22,770 bases of DNA from JANYGM01 sp043764015 (lineage in GTDB: Bacteria > Bacteroidota > Bacteroidia > Cytophagales > Thermonemataceae): the NCBI GenBank assembly GCA_043764015.1, contig JAYUKY010000002.1:1-22770 (forward strand). The letters are read 5' to 3'. Made by a program: the position numbers and the translations under genes. Each line of letters begins with the position of its first letter. The stretch's first letter is position 1. The notes beneath the pieces are model-generated. The model saw only the letters and a list, made by a program, of their open reading frames with translations. It searched no databases and was not told the DNA's origin. Shown here piece after piece: positions 20,464 through 22,770 of this stretch.

Positions 20464-22632
20464 ATGCAAAACGAAAAAGTAACTAAAAAACTGTTAGAAA
20501 ACACGCCAGAGGCGGTTTTAGATTATTATTTTGGATATAAAAAATTTAGACTTCAACAACTAGAAATTATCAATCAAGTATTAGAAAACAAAGATACGCT
20601 TGTTTTGATGCCTACAGGCGGAGGAAAATCTTTGTGTTTTCAAGTGCCAGCCTTACTTATGGAAGGCGTTTGTATTGTAGTGTCGCCACTTATTGCGTTG
20701 ATGCAAGACCAAGTAGATGCACTCAAAGCCAATGGAGTGAAAGCGGCTTTTGTCAATAGCTCTCAATCTGAAATAGAAAATCAAAACATTGCTAATCAGT
20801 GTTTTAGGGGAGAACTGAAACTTTTGTATATTTCTCCTGAAAAACTTGTTTCTGCGAGTTTTATGGGGCTTTTGTCAAGGCTAAATGTGAGTTTTTTTGC
20901 TATTGATGAGGCGCATTGTATTTCCTCATGGGGACACGACTTTCGCCCAGAATACACGCAACTTGGGCAACTCAAAACTAATTTTCCTGATAAAGCCATT
21001 ATTGCGCTCACCGCAACGGCTGATAAAACCACTCGTAATGATATTTTAAGGCAACTTTCACTCAATAATGCACAGACTTTTTTGGCATCTTTTGATAGAA
21101 AAAATATTTCTATTAAGGTAGAAGCGGGCATTGACAGAATGAAAAAAATTGTCAATTTCGTGAAATTCAGACCAAATCAGTCTGGTATTATTTATTGCCT
21201 TAGCCGCAAATCAACAGAAGCAATAGCCTCAAAACTTGTGCAGGAGGGTTTTAAGGCTGATTTTTATCACGCAGGAATGCCCGCAGACCAAAGAGCAGAG
21301 GTACAACGTAGATTTATAAAAGATGACGTACAAATCATTTGTGCTACTATTGCCTTCGGAATGGGCATTGATAAACCTAATGTAAGGTTTGTTTTGCATT
21401 ATAATCTTCCAAAAAATATGGAAAGTTATTACCAAGAAATTGGGCGTGCTGGGCGTGATGGCATAGAAAGTCAAGCAATTTTGTATTATACGTACAGTGA
21501 TACAATACAATTAAATGACTTTATAATTCAAAGTGAAGGGTCAGAAGAGTTTAAACGACTACAAACCGCTAAACTAGACCGTATTAGGCAATATGCAGAG
21601 GCAAAAACTTGTCGTAGGAAGATTTTATTAAGTTATTTTGGAGAGATTTTGCAAGATGATTGCGGAGATTGTGATGTTTGCAAAAATCCGCCTAAAAACT
21701 TTGATGCCACTATTTTGGCTCAAAAAGCACTTTCTGCCTGTTTGAGGACAAAAGAACAGGTAGCGGTGGGGCTTTTGGTAGATATTTTGAGAGGTGCGAA
21801 AACATCACAAGTTCTCCAAAAAAAATACAATGAACTCAAAACTTATGGTGCAGGAGCTGATATTGGGCAAACTGAATGGGTTTTACTCGTCCAGCAAATG
21901 ATAGGGCAGGGGGTTTTTGAGGTGGCGTATGACCAAAACCACGTCTTGAAAGCAGGTGTATTGGCTGAAAGTATTTTGCAGGGAAATAAGAAACTATTTC
22001 TCGTACAGGTGGAAAAAGCCACTTATCAGAAAAAAGAACAACAACCAAGATATACGCCAGAAAAATCTAAAACGGTTGTCTTAAAAGAAGATTTGTTTGA
22101 CCGTTTGCGCACACTGCGCAAACGCCTTGCGGACTTGGAAGGTGTGGCTACTCACGTGATTTTCAATGATGTAAGCCTTACAGAGATGGCAGCAGAACGC
22201 CCCACAGATAGAACAACAATGCTTGGAATTTCGGGGGTTGGGCAAGCCAAAATGAACCAATATGGGGAGCATTTTTTAGTAGAAATCCGTAATTTTATGA
22301 AGGAAAAAACGGCAAGTGGCGACAAAATTAAGGGCGCAACTTACGTCATTACGTATGATATGTATAAAGATGGTTGCAGTTTTGCGGAAATTGCAGAAAA
22401 GCGTAATTTGGGCGTTACGACCATACAAACGCATATTGTAACGCTTTACGAAAAAGGCTATGAAGGTATTGAAGTAGAGAAATTTATCAATGCAAAAGAG
22501 CTTAATATTTTGAGTGATTTTGTCAAAAATAACCCTGATAAAACGCTTACAGAAACCTTTGATGCACTTCAAGGAGCATTTGATTATTTTCAAATACGAC
22601 TGACTATTGCCTATTTGAACAAGAAAAAGTAA
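20464..22632 (+). CDS. recQ: ATP-dependent DNA helicase RecQ
   Basis: This 3'-5' helicase acts in recombination and fork repair and is complete at 722 residues. Helicase motifs are MPTGGGKSLCFQ (49-60, Walker A Lys55), DEAH (148-151) with the RecQ aromatic loop ISSWGHDFRPEY (153-164), LTATA (182-186), and motif VI QEIGRAGRDG (324-333). The zinc-binding Cys383, Cys400, Cys403 and Cys406 (CRRKILLSYFGE, then CGDCDVC) and a winged-helix RQC region (about 410-515) follow. An HRDC domain (about 540-612, ISGVGQAKMNQYG) and a C-terminal helix-turn-helix domain (about 625-722, GCSFAEIAEKRNLGVTTIQTH) complete the long RecQ architecture. It stands alone. The upstream 143-bp inverted repeat may influence its expression. 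Confidence 0.97.
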   Translation: MQNEKVTKKLLENTPEAVLDYYFGYKKFRLQQLEIINQVLENKDTLVLMPTGGGKSLCFQVPALLMEGVCIVVSPLIALMQDQVDALKANGVKAAFVNSSQSEIENQNIANQCFRGELKLLYISPEKLVSASFMGLLSRLNVSFFAIDEAHCISSWGHDFRPEYTQLGQLKTNFPDKAIIALTATADKTTRNDILRQLSLNNAQTFLASFDRKNISIKVEAGIDRMKKIVNFVKFRPNQSGIIYCLSRKSTEAIASKLVQEGFKADFYHAGMPADQRAEVQRRFIKDDVQIICATIAFGMGIDKPNVRFVLHYNLPKNMESYYQEIGRAGRDGIESQAILYYTYSDTIQLNDFIIQSEGSEEFKRLQTAKLDRIRQYAEAKTCRRKILLSYFGEILQDDCGDCDVCKNPPKNFDATILAQKALSACLRTKEQVAVGLLVDILRGAKTSQVLQKKYNELKTYGAGADIGQTEWVLLVQQMIGQGVFEVAYDQNHVLKAGVLAESILQGNKKLFLVQVEKATYQKKEQQPRYTPEKSKTVVLKEDLFDRLRTLRKRLADLEGVATHVIFNDVSLTEMAAERPTDRTTMLGISGVGQAKMNQYGEHFLVEIRNFMKEKTASGDKIKGATYVITYDMYKDGCSFAEIAEKRNLGVTTIQTHIVTLYEKGYEGIEVEKFINAKELNILSDFVKNNPDKTLTETFDALQGAFDYFQIRLTIAYLNKKK

Positions 22633-22674
22633 ACTTTTTTGATGTACTGAAAAATATTTACAAATAATTAGGAT

Positions 22675-22752
22675 AATAGACGTCCTGCGAAAGTCGGACA
22701 AGTGTATTAAAGTCCCTTTCCCAGCAGGGGAAAGGGACTTAGGGATTGGGGT
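22675..22752 (+). repeat. Dispersed repeat, copy B, with strong hairpin after recQ
   Basis: This is the inverted counterpart of 19-98, sharing AATAGAC, TCCTGCGAAAGTC (22683-22695), AAGTGT, TTAAAGTCC and CCAGCAGGGG. It contains a perfect 13-bp hairpin, AAGTCCCTTTCCC (22710-22722) with 22728-22740, loop AGCAG. The stem could act as a terminator for recQ, although no T tract follows directly. Confidence 0.75.
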
Positions 22753-22770
22753 TTTAGTCTGAATTGTGTT

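Overview
The window looks like a chromosomal segment from a Bacteroidota bacterium, most likely a Cytophagales-type marine or aquatic heterotroph. The basis is AT-rich DNA, no clear Shine-Dalgarno sites, A-rich start leaders, promoters of the Bacteroidota type (TTG about 19-23 nt before TAnnTTTG), and families common in that phylum (DUF2147, a DUF6268-like barrel, a DUF6814-like small membrane protein, MHS transporter next to Acs). I cannot name the species.

Layout. (1) 1-2.8 kb, plus strand: a Fic-domain gene that has lost its 5' part next to a dispersed repeat, then a lipoprotein M1 aminopeptidase and its terminator. (2) 2.8-6.7 kb, minus strand: an operon-like set of MHS/MFS transporter, 89-residue two-helix membrane protein and acetyl-CoA synthetase. 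(3) 7.0-8.3 kb, plus strand: a PhaE-like subunit of a class III polyhydroxyalkanoate synthase, divergent from the transporter. (4) 8.4-11.8 kb, minus strand: SbtA-type bicarbonate transporter, exported beta-carbonic anhydrase and isocitrate dehydrogenase. (5) 12.2-13.9 kb, minus strand: DUF2147 protein and a DUF6268-like outer-membrane barrel protein. (6) 14.2-22.6 kb, plus strand: a 1780-residue DUF4132 protein, a small exported protein and RecQ helicase.

Working together: regions 2-4 read as central carbon handling. Monocarboxylate uptake and activation (transporter, Acs) would feed acetyl-CoA to the TCA cycle (isocitrate dehydrogenase) and perhaps to polyester storage (PhaE). SbtA and carbonic anhydrase would handle inorganic carbon. 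The link between genes is inference from adjacency, apart from one directly visible tie: the carbonic anhydrase and isocitrate dehydrogenase genes carry matching upstream cassettes (hairpin, promoter, paired AT-rich 14-mers with a 7-base spacer).

The most unusual content is non-coding. Two copies of a 95-bp palindromic element (about 75% identical without gaps, opposite orientations) each sit between inverted arms that differ from locus to locus and start exactly at a stop codon. A separate palindromic repeat lies in frame inside the DUF4132 gene. A third repeat family appears at both ends of the window in opposite orientation, and a fourth lies upstream of recQ. I saw no tRNA, rRNA, CRISPR array, transposase, phage or recognisable defence operon.
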